Below are positions 22,480-34,989 of a stretch of DNA of 64,000 nt, one piece after another; the stretch's first letter is position 1, and each line of letters opens with the position of its first letter. A program made the translations under genes and the position numbers. The notes below the pieces were generated by a model. That model was not told where the DNA came from, searched no databases, and was given only the letters and a program-made list of their open reading frames with translations. Source of the DNA: Trileptium ribeirensis (lineage: Eukaryota; Nematoda; Enoplea; Enoplida; Thoracostomopsidae); the NCBI GenBank assembly GCA_030248225.1, contig JASANE010003231.1:52816-116815 (forward strand), in the 5' to 3' direction.

Positions 22480-25400
22480 TAATGATAATATTGTTGCATT
22501 TTCCTCGTCCTTTGTTTCAACAATATTTTTATTGACCCAGATTGTACTTCTGAATAAATCGGCTTTTTCAGTTAGGTTTTTTGTTTACTTCATGTTCTTG
22601 CCCCATGATGTTATTTTTGTTAATTTTGCAGTTTTGTAAAGCGTTGTTTCGTTCATGTTTCTTCATGCTATGATGTTCAGCATAGTCATATAAATTTGTC
22701 CTCTATATTGTTGTTAGTCAGTTGTTTAAAAAATTTAGGATAACACTACCGCCAGTGCTAATATTATCACATATTACAACTATAGCATAACAATAGTGTA
22801 ATGTGTACTTGCTACATGATATATATTGGTACTTTGTACAAATATACATAATACTTGTACGTGGTACAGGCAAGAGTCAAATGTACAAATTTTACGAAGG
22901 GAGCAATAATTCGCGACAATAAGCAATCACATGTAACGTGCCTAGCAAGTCTTTTCATAATTGAATTCGAGTGGAATAAGAGAGCAGCGAGCGAGTGGAA
23001 CGAGAATTTTCAATTTTGGCTCTGGAGGGGGGTTGAGGAAGTCCTGTATGTGTGTCTGTGTGTCTGTCGCACCTGGATCTCGATAACGGTTGGGCGGATT
23101 TTGATGCAAGATAGCTCATTCGAACCGCAATGGTCGATTTAGGTGTAATGACGGAGCCCGATTTTTGCATTTTTCCCGTGGGAAAAGTTGTGGGGCAAAA
23201 TGACGTCATTTTGACCCATTTTTCGGGCACCCCCTCCAGTTTTTTGCGACTTTTCTCAATAAGTAAACGAGGTATCCGCAAACTAAGGGTTTCCAATGAT
23301 ATATAACAAGTTTTTCAACTACTTCCTAATCTGGAGTCTATAAGCTTATAGTTGGCGCCAAATTTCATATTTGGTGAAAAGTCGTGGGAAATGCACTGTA
23401 TTATTACGATATATAACAAAAATTGTTAGGTGGTAATCTTAGTTTTGCAGTAGTGGACGATATAGCTTTGTTCGAATGTTTGGTACACGTGGAACCAGGA
23501 TTTATGATAGACTTTTTGAACAATACAACATAATGTTTCATACAATCTTTGCTTTGATAATATGTTTATAAATCCTATTTATTGATTACTTTCTCGTACA
23601 AATATGACCAGAATTTATAAATTGATAAAGCAAAATTTGCTTGCGATGTGCCACAAAAGTAGCGAAGGCAATATCTGCAGTATTAGTTATCAAGAATATT
23701 TCATGCGGGACAAACATGCTGGTGTATAGACATTTCCAATATCAACATAACCAATGTTTACAAATTGACAAAGTGAAATTGGCTTGATATGTCTCTACAA
23801 AAGTATCGATGGTAATATCTGTAGTGATAGTTAAAAAGACACTTCATGAAAGAACTCTGTTGGCTTTGATGTAGTATATTTTTGTAGCCGGGAATTTGTG
23901 TTGGTTTTATTATGAAACTTGTGTTGGTTAATATTTAATCTACTGTTACTGTTGTTTGTGGAATTTTGACAATCTATGGTACATTGTGTAATTTTTGTGT
24001 AGTTGTTATATTGTAACGTTGTTGTTTTGCAGTCAAAATGTATTTTAAATGTTGGGCTGAAGAAGCAGTACATATATAGTATTAAAGTTTTATACCCTTT
24101 TCACCGTCCCCACTATGCTTTCTCGCATAGTGCCACGGGTGGTTTTCCTAAAGTTCATGTTTTCTGATAAATGTTGAATGTCGTAAGTGATACAACATCA
24201 ATAACGTATCTAAAATAATCTACTACGTTATTGTATTGTATTCTGCAGGGAATAACCCGGTTTCTTTGCGAAATTTGTATTATGGTTTCAGTTCCAAAAA
24301 GTAAGAAGCATATCGTAACCGGTTGCACCTTTGATTATTTTTTAATTTTCTGCGTTTTTGTTCTAGTTTTAGGGCAACGATATATTTTATGTATATATAC
24401 GGTGATCAATTAGCAATCCTCTGACATCCAGACAAAAACTTAACGAATTACTCTCTAAAATTTAAGTAGCGTAAATACTTCTCTTGGGATTTTTCATTGT
24501 AAGCCATGTAGGAATTGCTCACAGTAACTTTTTAGATTAACAAATCAATGCCAGATTAATTCGTATGGCAGTCGTGGATATATGAGACATCTGGGGATAT
24601 CGGAGCACTGCTTCAAAGGAGGATGGCGTGGATGCGGCGGGGCACCCGGCTCCCATCTGTTTCTGCAAAGACATGAAGGTTTTTTGGATGCCCACGAAGT
24701 GCGCTCGCGGCGTATCTCGTACTAAAAAGGCATGAAAGGTGAAATATCAGCTTTGATTTTTATAAAAACATATTTTTGATAGGCACAGTGATTGCGTGGT
24801 AAGGAAAACGGCAAAATTACGCCCTCCGGACCTCAAATGGAATAACAATTGTATAGGCGTTGCTAAGAAGTGAATTTTACTTGAAAGTCCGCCCTTTTTG
24901 CCGGTGAGCTATATCCACCATACTGAGACTTAAGTTTGACAACCTAAGTTGGAACTTTCGAACTTGCACGTGACATCGCAACATAAGCAATTTAGAGTTA
25001 TTTTATTTTCCTGCAAGCTTGCCTAGCATAAATTATTTGAAGAACCACTCATTTGAGGTCGTAATTAGTGTAAATTAATGCTGTAGATAAGTAACGTGTC
25101 AGCAGCGCTGCCAGGTATACCTTTTATTCATTGTTAAATGTGCGGAGTACATTTGGACTCCATGGAATGGTGGTAGGTGTATCATAATATCAAGAAACTG
25201 GAAAGGGGTTAAATATCAGTAAAGAATCTTGAAACTAGCGAATATGATAATACAGGCAGTAGTCAAATACACTTCAGTGACGATGGAGAAATATTTGAAA
25301 ATTATGGTATTTGCGATTATTGTGTATCATAATACCAACGATTTTGGAAATTTGGCTCATGCTACTGACACAGTGTGGAAATTTTTAACAGGGACCGATA

Positions 25401-25763
25401 CAGACTGGTCCGTACCAAGTCAGAATTTTAGTTTCAGGCATAATATTATATAACATAATATTTTGTGCAACTATGGCTCTATCCTATTCAGGCGTATATA
25501 CTATTTCCAAAGTGCCGTTTTGGCGTCAGTTCGGTCTAATACGCACATATAGCATCCAGCTTATATTTCTTCTGTATTCACATTTGCTGAGAGAGACATT
25601 TATCTTGAATGCGAAACAATGTATAATGCAAACAAAACTCACAGGGTATGCCGTGACTCTCAGAACCAATAATATTGCACGAAATAGTGCATTAAACGCA
25701 ACGCTACATCACTTAGTTCTTGCCATGTAGTGTGGAAAATAAATAATTTACTACAAGCAAGAG
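22480..25763. other. No gene seen; AT-rich intergenic sequence with one family B-like segment
   Basis: 23040-23430 begins with TGTGTGTCTGTGTGTCTGTC and an 'ATCTCGATAACGG' word and resembles the start of the family B repeats. CACTATGC and GCATAGTG at 24109-24130 can form an 8-bp stem with a 6-base loop. Short open frames show no recognised domain. Confidence 0.45.
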
Positions 25764-26137
25764 TTGATGATTTCTTGAGAATATGACACTCTTCGAAGTC
25801 ATATAAAAGTATCGGGAATGACGCAATCCATTGCGACCTTACCCCTATGGTTATGAGGGTTACCCTCCCCCTACTGTTGTGCGGAGCTGGTCATGGTATT
25901 ATGGGCTGGTCCAAATTTTTTCCGATCCTGCCCCCTCCCCAGTTTTTGGGGTCGTTTGAAAAAGACATTTTTCCTCAACGACGCGTAGTTTTGTCAGGAT
26001 GGGATATACCGGGATACTCCCAAACTGAGGGGGTGATCCCTCTCCCATAACCATGGGGTAAGGCCGAATTATATAGCGTCATGTCCGAAGCTTTTATAAG
26101 TTGATTTCGAACAGTGCCATATCTTTGAAATCATCAA
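25764..26137. mobile_element. Foldback/MITE element with long imperfect inverted repeats
   Basis: From each end inward the arms read TTGATGATTTC, then TTCGAA.TCA, TATAAAAG, ATGACGC, CCTTACCCC and ATGGTTATG, so the inverted repeat is over 100 bp per arm. The centre is short and C/G-run-rich. No exact target duplication was recognised and the arms may extend slightly further. Non-coding. Confidence 0.7.
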
Positions 26138-26592
26138 GAAATATTGAAATTTTGCAAATAATTATTGTAAGATTTGTGTACTACAATATTTCACGTTGTA
26201 GCCATAAAATAGAAGAAGAAAGGTTTAGGAAGACAACGTAATTGACTTCGGTTAACTGTACTCTTGCCACACGAAATTAAAAACATTTACTATCTGAGTG
26301 AACATTTATGTACGAGTCAAACGGTTCAGACGGTTCGACCCGTACAAAAATCCAGTAAAGTTGACCCGTTGATGTGTTCTTATTTCATACACAATTTCGG
26401 AGATATATATAAGCCAAACAGAAAAAACACTTCCATATCATCCTGTTGCTATGTGGTTATATAGTAGCATGTATTATTTCTCTGTGTAACTTTTTATTGC
26501 ATAGTAGGGTGTATGTCTGCGCGAAATTGTGATTTTCGAATATCTGTTCCATTTCGACGCTTACGCAATTCGGAAATGTTACATGCATCTTT

Positions 26593-26796
26593 ATGTTCAG
26601 TGGCGATTTGTTGTTATTAATATTATCATTTCAAATCGTGATCAGTTGGAAGTGGCTTTATGCCTTTCTGGTCTTATCTGTTTTTGCCACATGCCAGTCT
26701 ATTAATTTTGTGCAACAGAAGCTTTTATCTGGTACATATTTTACATGGATAATAGTTTTGTGTAATAAGGCAAACCATGATGCAACACTCCCGTAA
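26593..26796 (+). other. Hydrophobic open frame with donor-like end (weak exon candidate)
   Basis: 67 codons, with two hydrophobic stretches, running into CCCGTAAGTAAA, a good splice donor at about 26791. No family was recognised, and hydrophobic translations are common in T-rich DNA. Confidence 0.15.
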
Positions 26797-26926
26797 GTAA
26801 AAGTATATTCAATAAGTAGTAATATATAAGTAGTAATAATAGTAATAGTATATCAAAAGTTGACCATTTGAGACAAAACAAGGGCCGCAATATTAGGGAA
26901 TTTTTGGCTAAAACTTTGGGCAGCCA

Positions 26927-27490
26927 TCGGCCTGGCGTTAACAATATTCCATGATTGGCAGTCGCCAAAGCTGCTAGTTAGCAATTATAGAAAGTTGTAT
27001 ATACCTATGTGTACTGCTGTATAGCAACTGAATGAAACTACCCGCCTGTAACTTTTTCCTATGCATATACTCATCAACAACCAACATGCAAGACTTTTGT
27101 GCCATACATTGCCAACTTGTCATATTTAAGCGTATAACAAATACGTTTATTATTAAACTAATATGTGTCAGTGTTTATTGATACACCCAAACACAGGCCG
27201 ACGCTCAGCACTAAATGTTGTTCAGTCTAGCTATAGTATGCCTAGGCGTAGGATTCGGCACTTTACCGGTTTCATTGCACACCGTGCAAAACCTTCATAT
27301 GGAAATCAAATATTATGGAACAAATGTTGAGGAACGTATCGAAGCAACCGAAGCGTCTTGAAAGTCCGCCGTCCATTTGCCGTTGGCTGGCTGTTTAGCC
27401 GTCGGCCTGGCGTTGCTTGACGAACTGCCGACCGAAGATTTTAACGGCCCCTATTTGATTTTATAACCGCCGTTGTCCGGCGTCCAACAG
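26927..27490. repeat. Dispersed repeat family C (GGCCG-rich ends), copy 1
   Basis: Shares with 28660-29200 and 31320-31830 the order GGCCT/GGCCG-rich start, GTTAACAAT, AACATGCAA or ACATACAA, TTGTCATATTTA, ATTAAACTAATATG, CCCAGCA or CTCAGCACTAAAT, GGAACAAATG, and a GCCG-rich end with AAGATTTTAACGGCC. Confidence 0.65.
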
Positions 27491-28659
27491 TAACTCACGT
27501 ATATTACCAAGGTTTTGATTAAGAACAATCCTTTGGACAAAAAAGATAAATAAGGTTGATTCAAGACAATGCACTCTGACAACACCAACGCGTAAATCTA
27601 ACACCATTTTTATTTTTCATATAGTGTCTGGACTGAAATATCAGCCGTGGACTTTGTGAAGCTGGGCAATATATTTTAAAATCTTCGTCGTTCACATATC
27701 TGATTGCTATGCTATTTACTTAGGTCATTGAGGCTTTGCGCTTTTGTCTGTTATCTGATTTGAGGGGGTCTGTTCTTACGTTATCAGTATATTTGCATAT
27801 TTGTGTTTTCACGGTGTATCATGCATCGCTTGTACATGTCACATGTGAAAACCATGGTATTAATCAGCATGCCGTCGCTGATGTTATTTTGAGAAATGGT
27901 TGACCATAGTTTACGTCATGACGTAATTTAAGTGTAGGTTATCGCCTTCGTTACAGATTCAAAAAATAATGATGCATATAATCGTAAAACCGCAGTGAAA
28001 CCTTTGTCATGCTGGAGCTACCGCCGCCTCCTGAATACCTAGATCTCCGCGCTAAGCTATTTTTTTACCTCACCACGTATTGTAATTCCTTATGTTTCTT
28101 TAAGGTAAAAATTCAAATACCTTTAACTCTGTGAACAGTAGTCGATGAAAGTGGACAGTGTTGAAAAATGTGGTATTTATGACCATTTCGTTGTTTTCGT
28201 CTGCGGTGCGTTAGGTCTTTTTCGGTCTTAATTCCCTAGTTTATGACCCACCAATGCTCTTGCACCATTAAATTCAGACCCCTCCCCCGGGTTCTTGGAC
28301 AAGCAAATGTGATTATAAAAATGATTACCCTATCATGTTCTTGAACCTCTAACGCCATACCCACCATGTTGTTGAACCACTAAAACCATTCCTGTCCAGG
28401 TTTTTAGCCATCGAATTTAGACAACGCTTTTTCTTTGCCACCAAATCGAAACATATTACCCCAGCTCAACCATTTTTGTTAAATTTTCGATTTACTGCAA
28501 ATATTCAACTCCCAATGAACCTGGGGCTTCGGGATTCACATTCTGGGAGTCAGCAAGGCTGAAATCGATCGCATCGTACTGTGGGCTATTACATAAGAAA
28601 TCTGATGTTACACACTTCAGCATAGTGTTGTGCAACGGCTTGCCCATGATTCTGTGTTG

Positions 28660-29200
28660 GCCAACGGCTGGCCGTTAAACGGCGATTCCGTCGGCCTACC
28701 ATTAGCAATTTTCTTTGTTAGTCGTGAATGCCGTTTGTCAGCAGTTATGGGCTGTCGCTTGGAAAGCCGTGTCCTATACGTTTAATGCCGTGTATCAAGT
28801 GAATTAAACCACTGGACCTTTTTGATTTATATCTTTTAAAGCTATAACAAACATGCAACAACGTTACCGTCTAGCACCATCTTGTCCTATTTAAGTGTAT
28901 ATGATTATGTTTATTACTACACTAATATGTGTTAATGTTTCATGATAGGCTTCAAAGCCGGCCGCCGCCCAGCATTAAGCATACCACAGTTTTGCTATAG
29001 TCTGTTTATACGTAGAATTCGAGACTTTAGGTGTTTCATTTTACGTCATGAAAAACCTTGTGCAAATAGATTTTGGAACAAATGCTGAAGAAGCATTTAC
29101 GAATATTAAATTCGTAATGTAATACCGAGGCTTCTTTGCAGTCAGACGCCCATTTGCCGTCACCCAGTCGAAGCGACGATTGAGCCGTCTGTTGGTCTCG
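28660..29200. repeat. Dispersed repeat family C, copy 2
   Basis: Same segment order as 26927-27490 and the same orientation. It keeps AATTTTCTTTGTTAG, GCAGTTATGGGCTGTC, AACATGCAACAA, ACACTAATATGTGTTAATG and GGAACAAATGCTGA. Confidence 0.65.
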
Positions 29201-29284
29201 TATCATCCCCTCTGTAGTGTATCGTATTTCCCGTATCATATCTCCCTCATCATATTTTTCACGTTTGACCCTATATTTTTCCAA

Positions 29285-30119
29285 TATGTAAACCTCATTT
29301 GTTTCAGGAAATATCCATAATGGATGCTGAAAAGTATCACAGTATTTTGACCTGTCTTACTAGTTTACCCAATACCTGTAAACCTGCTAGCCTCATTAGT
29401 AAACTCAATTTTGGGACTTCAGAAAGAGATATCAATTTTTCGTCGTCCGCGAGACAGATGGTGAACGTGCATTATTTCACTGTCCACTAAAACTGCAGGA
29501 AGTACAGGTGGTGACGGGCGAAGAAAACAAGATTAAAATCCTATGTGATATTTATTATGCAGGATGCCTGGACTCCAGGACAATTTGTTATGTAACAAGG
29601 ATGGGGCGTTGATACAAGCAAGCACGGAAAGGGCCTTCAGATGCATCATGTCGAAAGGTAACCGCGAAGTGACATCCGTTGGGGTGGTGAAGATATATGA
29701 CTATTCACTGCGTAATGTCGGATTTTCTCCGACGACAACTACAGCAAGTTTATTTAGACCTTCGCGAGCCGGCACTCATTTCAATTAGCGTAACTACAAC
29801 ACATATGTTGGGCAGACATTTATAGAACGTAATCGCATGGTTTATCGATCCTAGATAGTATGCTATGGTCACCGCAACATGTCTTACTGTAGACATGTTA
29901 AGTAAAAGAGTACAAGCGAGCCTTATGGTACTGTTCTATACCCGTACATGCCGTACCAGAAACAACTTGGGGTTCTTTTCCATTATATCTCAGCCCGAAT
30001 TGGGTCAATTTTGAAGATACAGAGCTGATTTTGGTATCAATGATTTTGGCTGTTCGATGGGGCGGTACAGAAAATACTCATTTTACACATATCACTGAAA
30101 ATTTTTTTCGATTTTTTGA
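29285..30119. other. No confident gene; weak open frames
   Basis: 29299-29490 and 29564-29788 are open frames of 63 and 74 codons; the first follows an acceptor-like TTTGTTTCAG. Neither has a recognised domain or a matching donor. Confidence 0.3.
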
Positions 30120-30479
30120 GGTCCCAATGGTCCACTCTTGGGAACCCTACTTCCACTGATTCAGCGATTTGTCCGTCCCGGTACGACCATCTGGAGCGAT
30201 GAGTGGCGGGCATATCGTGGCATCAGTGCTATGGCCGGGGTTAATCCACCATACATTCATCAGACGGTCAACCACTCCTGCAATTTCGTCGATCCAGTCA
30301 CGGGAGTGTGTACCAACTCAGTCAAGGCGTACTGGAGTAGATTGAAAAACAAAACGCGGTACGCTGGCTGTCATGAAGTCATTCCTGCCCTTTGCGATGA
30401 ATTCATGTGGCGTGAACGGTTGGGGCGGGAGCCACAACAGGGGTGGATGAACATTTTGTTGGGGATTGCCCGAGCCTAG
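30120..30479 (+). pseudogene. Merlin-type (IS1595-like DDE) transposase, C-terminal fragment
   Basis: The open frame (in-frame TGA just upstream, stop TAG at 30477) encodes L-G-T-L-L-P-L-I, then GTTIWSDEWRAYRGI with the second catalytic aspartate, then VNHSCNFVDP and VKAYWSRLKNKTR, EFMWRERLG. This is the ISXO2/IS1595-like DDE domain of Merlin transposons. The N-terminal half with the first aspartate is absent. At the usual catalytic glutamate (T-x-x-I-E-x-x-W) it reads S-V-K-A-Y-W, so the residue seems to be lysine. Non-functional remnant. Terminal repeats were not identified. Confidence 0.85.
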
Positions 30480-31019
30480 TTGTTATTGTTTGCTCGTCAC
30501 TACCGATCAGATGATAGAATTCGTGTTAACTTTCAAACTTTTCACTATTTTACATAATAAAAATGCATATGCACCGCATTAATTGTAACAACTGAGCATT
30601 TGTAATTATAGCTGAACAGCAATGCAAGTCGCAATAAGAAAGCATAAAAAAATAAAATAAAAATATACGCGATCCGTTCTCACATCAAGTTGCTGACGGC
30701 TGCCGAGTCGACCTACAGTAAGTGAGCGAACGAGCACAGCAAAACACAGGGCCAACTTCAATAGGTCATATCTCGGCCGTTATGCCGGGGTCATGCAGGG
30801 AAACGGAGGCCAGATTCGTGATCAGCGCCCCAAATTACATAAGTGTGTAAATTTTGGGGCAATTCCTTGGGGTGTCATTCTGCTTCACCTCCGCTGGTGT
30901 CGTATATTTATCCATTATGGAAGTCTGCTGAAACAAGTGGACAAATTATAAGTTAATTGAGAAGATATATATATTGGCAAACGTGAAAAATGACGGGGCA
31001 AAATATGACAGTCTACTCG

Positions 31020-31160
31020 GGGTAATTATGATACGACACCGGCCGTGGCCGACTGCGGTCTTTTGGCATTGGGCCGGCCGAAAATTTTAACGGCTGGTCG
31101 TTTGATTTCAAAACCGGCCATTGCCTAACTCTACTTCGGCAGAGGCGAGCTTTAGCGGCT
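31020..31160. repeat. Dispersed repeat family C, end fragment
   Basis: GGCCG-rich stretch with GAAAATTTTAACGGC, TTGATTTCAAAACCGGCC and CCATTGCC, matching the right ends at 27425-27490 and 31760-31830. Confidence 0.5.
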
Positions 31161-31319
31161 CTTGGTAATACCAAGATTGCACAAGGGAAGAGGCACTTAT
31201 AGCACTCTTATGTTAAACCGGTTTGGTAACACATGTGTTTTCAGGCTTTCTTAGCCACCACCCTCATTTCTGGGGGTCATTCACAGACCTGTAGTTTAGT
31301 GAGGGGATGAAAGCCGTCG

Positions 31320-31830
31320 GCTGGCCGAAGATTGTCCCGGCCGTTACCGGCGCATATCCGCCGGCCGGCCATTAACAATTTTCTCTCGTTGACAGTTGGC
31401 GAGCAGTTATGGGCCGTCCTTCATCCGGCTGTGGTCTATACGTTAACTACTGGATAGCAAGTGAATTATACACCAAACTGCTGGAACTTTCTGATGCATA
31501 TATATAGTTCACTATAACCAACATACAAGGATTTTGTACCTTACTAGTACGATCTTGTCATATTTATAAAAAATAAATGTACATTATTAAACTAATATGC
31601 GCCAAATAATAATTAATGATATGCCTCAAAACCGGCTGTCACCCAGCACCAAATATGGTATATACAGTCGATATAGTCAGCATAGACGCTTGCTATAGTA
31701 CCATGTGTAAAGACGAGAGCCAGTCGTTATTTTGCCATCGCCCAGCCGTTGAACTGTTGGCCGTCCGAAAATTCTGACGGCCTACCTACCTACGCGGGCC
31801 GTTCGACTTCAAGAGCGGCCGTTGACCCAG
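31320..31830. repeat. Dispersed repeat family C, copy 3
   Basis: Segment order as in 26927-27490. It keeps AACAATTTTCTCT, GCAGTTATGGGCCGTC, ATTAAACTAATATGCG and CCCAGCACCAAAT, ending in the GGCCG-rich terminal block near 31830. This leaves the Merlin fragment bracketed by copies of this family. Confidence 0.6.
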
Positions 31831-32260
31831 CACTACCTTGGATCCTTTTCCAGTTTGTTTGGTGGGGTATGTCGTACTCGTTCCACAGTTTTAGGATGAG
31901 TCGGTTGGACAACTGCGATCGATCCGAGCTATCCCCCTCAAAACAGGTCTGTGCATGATGGCCCCAGAAATGGGGGATAATGCTGAAAATGCACTCATCA
32001 AACATGGGCTAACATTCGAGTGCTGATAAGTGACATGGTCTTCCCTTATGTAGTTTTGGTAAATACCAAATCGTGAATCTAATGTAAATCTTTGTAAAAT
32101 ACTGTCTGTATTGCGCTGTAATGAGGTTGTGCGGTTTTTGTGATACTATGTTAGTTTTTGTGAAAAACTATGACTCAGGCTTGGTTGGAAAGCTTTGACT
32201 GAATCACGATATGACATACAGTTAGATGAAAAGTTTATTGTAAACTGTTTTAAAAATAAG

Positions 32261-32438
32261 TATGGTTACTTTTGTTGTAAGATTGAAATCAATAAACGTT
32301 GAATGTTTAATCTATGAGCGTTGTGTCAAGTAAACACATATGGGCTTACTATGTTTACTTCTATTGTAAGATTGAAATCAATAAACTTTGAATGTTTAAT
32401 TTATTAGCATTTTGTCAAGTAAAACAGATGGGCTTGCA
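32261..32438. repeat. Tandem duplication, 89-bp unit
   Basis: TATGGTTACTT...GTAAGATTGAAATCAATAAAC...TGTCAAGTAAA...GGGCTT occurs at 32261 and again at 32350 with few differences. Confidence 0.85.
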
Positions 32439-32525
32439 ATTTTCCGTTTGAATTTGATTTGGAATGTTTTCGATTAAGACATGGTTCGAGACTCTAAGTT
32501 CACTAGCTGCGTAGAGCCGTTTCGG

Positions 32526-33326
32526 TGTCACGGTACATTTTTCCCCCGGTATAATGTCTCCCCCCGGAAAAATTGTACCGGTATGATTTTCCTCCCGGAA
32601 CATTTGTACCAGCATTCTTTCCGCCCCCCCCCCCCGAGAAAATATTCTGTCACACAACAGTGTTTATGAAGTTAAATTTTGGCATAGACATATTTCTTAT
32701 GAAAATGTGTGCATGTATTGAAGAACGGGTCAATTTTAACCGCTCAGCCAAACCATAAAAGTCATGCTCAGAGACACTCCGCCATAACGTTTACTTAAAA
32801 AACAATTTTTGGCTTGAATGACTTCAACAGCTCTGATTTTCCCAAAATGTCCCCGATGAAAATCCTTAACGATCCTCATCCGGTACGATGGTTTTCGAAA
32901 ATCTTAGTCTTATTTTTCACTGTCACAGTCAGTTGATCCCCATTTACCTCAAATCCGGAACACCGTGACCTAAGTTTCCGCTTTAGCCCCTTAGCGCTCT
33001 TGTTGTCTAAGTGCTCCCAACTTTGGGGGTATTGATTTCTTATCAAATAATTGAATACATCGTCATACTCATTATCCATCGCGTATAATTATGTTTGGTG
33101 AAGTTTACAGCTGAAAGGAAGGCATACATATATATGTAACCTACACATTAATTAGAGTAGAAAATTAATATAGGTATCACGGTATGATTTTCCGGGAGGC
33201 AAATTGACTGACCCAATTTTCCTCTCGGGGGAAGAATCATACCGGTACAAATTTTCAGGGGGAAAATCATACCGGTACAATTTTTCCGGGGGAGAAATCA
33301 TACCGGGGGAAAATTGTACCGTGACA
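32526..33326. mobile_element. Ginger-like DNA element with long TGT...ACA inverted repeats
   Basis: The left end TGTCACGGTACATTTTTCCC and the right end (inverse) TGTCACGGTACAATTTTCCC continue as inverted repeats of ~70 bp, with internal CCCCCGGAAAAATT and GTACCGGTATGATTTTCC words. Flanking 4-mers TCGG and CCGG differ at one position, so a target duplication is only possible. The interior carries an integrase-like fragment on the minus strand (32876-33079). TGT termini plus integrase-like coding suggest the Ginger group, which is inference. At 801 bp it is far shorter than an autonomous copy. Confidence 0.6.
32876..33079 (-). pseudogene. Integrase-like N-terminal fragment inside the Ginger-like element
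   Basis: 67 codons starting M-D-N-E-Y-D-D-V. The pattern Y-L-x-x-x-x-Y-P, then K-R-K-L-R-S-R-C-x-x-F-x-V-x-G-D-Q-L-T, then N-K-T-K-I-F resembles the stretch before the HHCC zinc finger in gypsy/Ginger-type integrases. The zinc finger and DDE core are absent; translation stops at G*. Similarity was judged by eye and could be wrong. Confidence 0.45.
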
Positions 33327-33849
33327 CCGGTCTGTTGCGCTTTTCATCAGTGTTGGACTTCCTGGATAAGCCATGGATATGAAATATCAATAAAATGATT
33401 GAGCTAAAGTTTAGTCGCATATATTGGCTAAATTAAACTTTCAGAGGCAGCTTCGTGATTTTGTCAGTCATGCGCTTTAAAGTGATTTTGTTGTGTTTTG
33501 CATTCTGTCGATAGTTGTGCTTGTGCCGTATATTTGCTTAAGTTTGCATTGGAGGTATTGGTAGTAGGAGATCAAATTGTGCGGAAGATGAAACTACTGC
33601 ACAATTGTAGCATTTTTGGGTCATTCTGAGAACTTGACCCTCAATTATATAAAAGTACCAACTTACGACAATCTTTTCGGAGAAGAATCTCACGGCGTCT
33701 CCAATGAGGCCCATTTGAACTAAATTAGTCGACGGTGCGTCGACCTAATTCAAGCTAAACCCAGTTAGTTGACAAACAGTCGCTACTTGCTTACATATTA
33801 AGTCAGGCTGTTTGTATCATTTTAATATTGATATATACTATTATACTAT

Positions 33850-34020
33850 AAGTATCGATGGGGAAGGGGGATTACCCTCTAAGTGTGGGGCCCCTCTTCG
33901 TGCCGGGTGCGTGGGGACAATTTTAGCAAAAATGGGCTAAAAATAGCGGAAATAAGAAATTTGTCACAAATTGACAATATTAAATTCAGGAAAATGTTAG
34001 CAAAAGTAGAAAAAATTTAG
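33850..34020. repeat. G-box/C-box repeat element, second copy
   Basis: GGGGAAGGGGGATTACCCTC followed by GTGGGGCCCCTC and an AT-rich AGCAAAAATGGGCTAAAAA stretch; same plan as 6590-6785. Confidence 0.3.
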
Positions 34021-34870
34021 AGTTCCTAAAATGGGAAAATTTGCATCACTTGCTGACACCCTCCCAAGCCACCGCTCCTATGATGTAAGATACGTATGTA
34101 CGTATGGCAGGCAATTACGTTACTTATGTGATAATTTGATTGTTCGATCCGCAGTTCTAGGAAATCACTCGATCAGAAGTATTATTGCAACTTATTGTCC
34201 CGACAGGAGTAAGCTAGGTGAGAGTTTTATATGTCATTGCATAGCCCACTTACTACAGAATGCAATAGCCCTGATGAGTCCATCCAGTCTTATTTTTTTG
34301 ACGTCACCAAATTTAGACAAGTGACTCCTGGCGAATATAACATTACACGGGTTGTCTGACCTTCAATTGGCTCTTGCTCATGACAGTGGACCCAAATACC
34401 CCACATTAATTTCTGATTGTATATATATGCTATTTTTCGGTGATATTGGTTATTCCATATTGCGTTCCGGTAAGGCGGGCTTCTCGCGCAGCATTCCATT
34501 CGCATTGTATGAGCGAAGAAAACAATCACGTGACGGCATCGATTGCGCGGCCGTTAACGTTGAGAAACCGCTCAGATTCTGTACACTACCATAATGCGAC
34601 CGAACAATAACATCGATTTACAGTCCTGTGTCAAACCCCCTAGTGTTTAGTGTTGTTCGATCTATCTCTAGCTCCTGTGCCCGCGTCTGCTCCTGGTCCT
34701 TCTGAAACATCTAAGGTTTTCGTGCCCTTGTCCTGATCCAATACTCGCTCTCTGTCTGTGTCCTTTTCTTTTCGCGTGACCTTTGGGTTGGTCACTGTCT
34801 CCTTCTATTTCGTTACGGTATCCTCGTCGGTGCTTTTCTCCGACACACTTTCTCTACCTTAATATCAAGC
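34021..34870. other. No confident gene; CpG-richer block near 34460-34600
   Basis: 34460-34600 is CpG-rich for this region and contains CACGTGAC, an E-box that could mark a promoter for the + strand exons at 36222. This is speculative. 34640-34870 is a pyrimidine-rich, low-complexity stretch. Open frames of 97 and 80 codons (34031, 34352) show no domain. Confidence 0.25.
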
Positions 34871-34989
34871 AATAATACTAATAATAATGATAGTTAAGCA
34901 ATGGTAGTATAGTTAATAGCCGTATAGGCATACATATATATCATAATAATATATGAGTTCACTAGACAACAGTTATATGCATAAACTTA

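Noticed and set aside
34262..34300. CTGATGAGTCC word suggesting a hammerhead ribozyme core
   Set aside because: No GAAA core partner and no flanking stems were found at the right distance.
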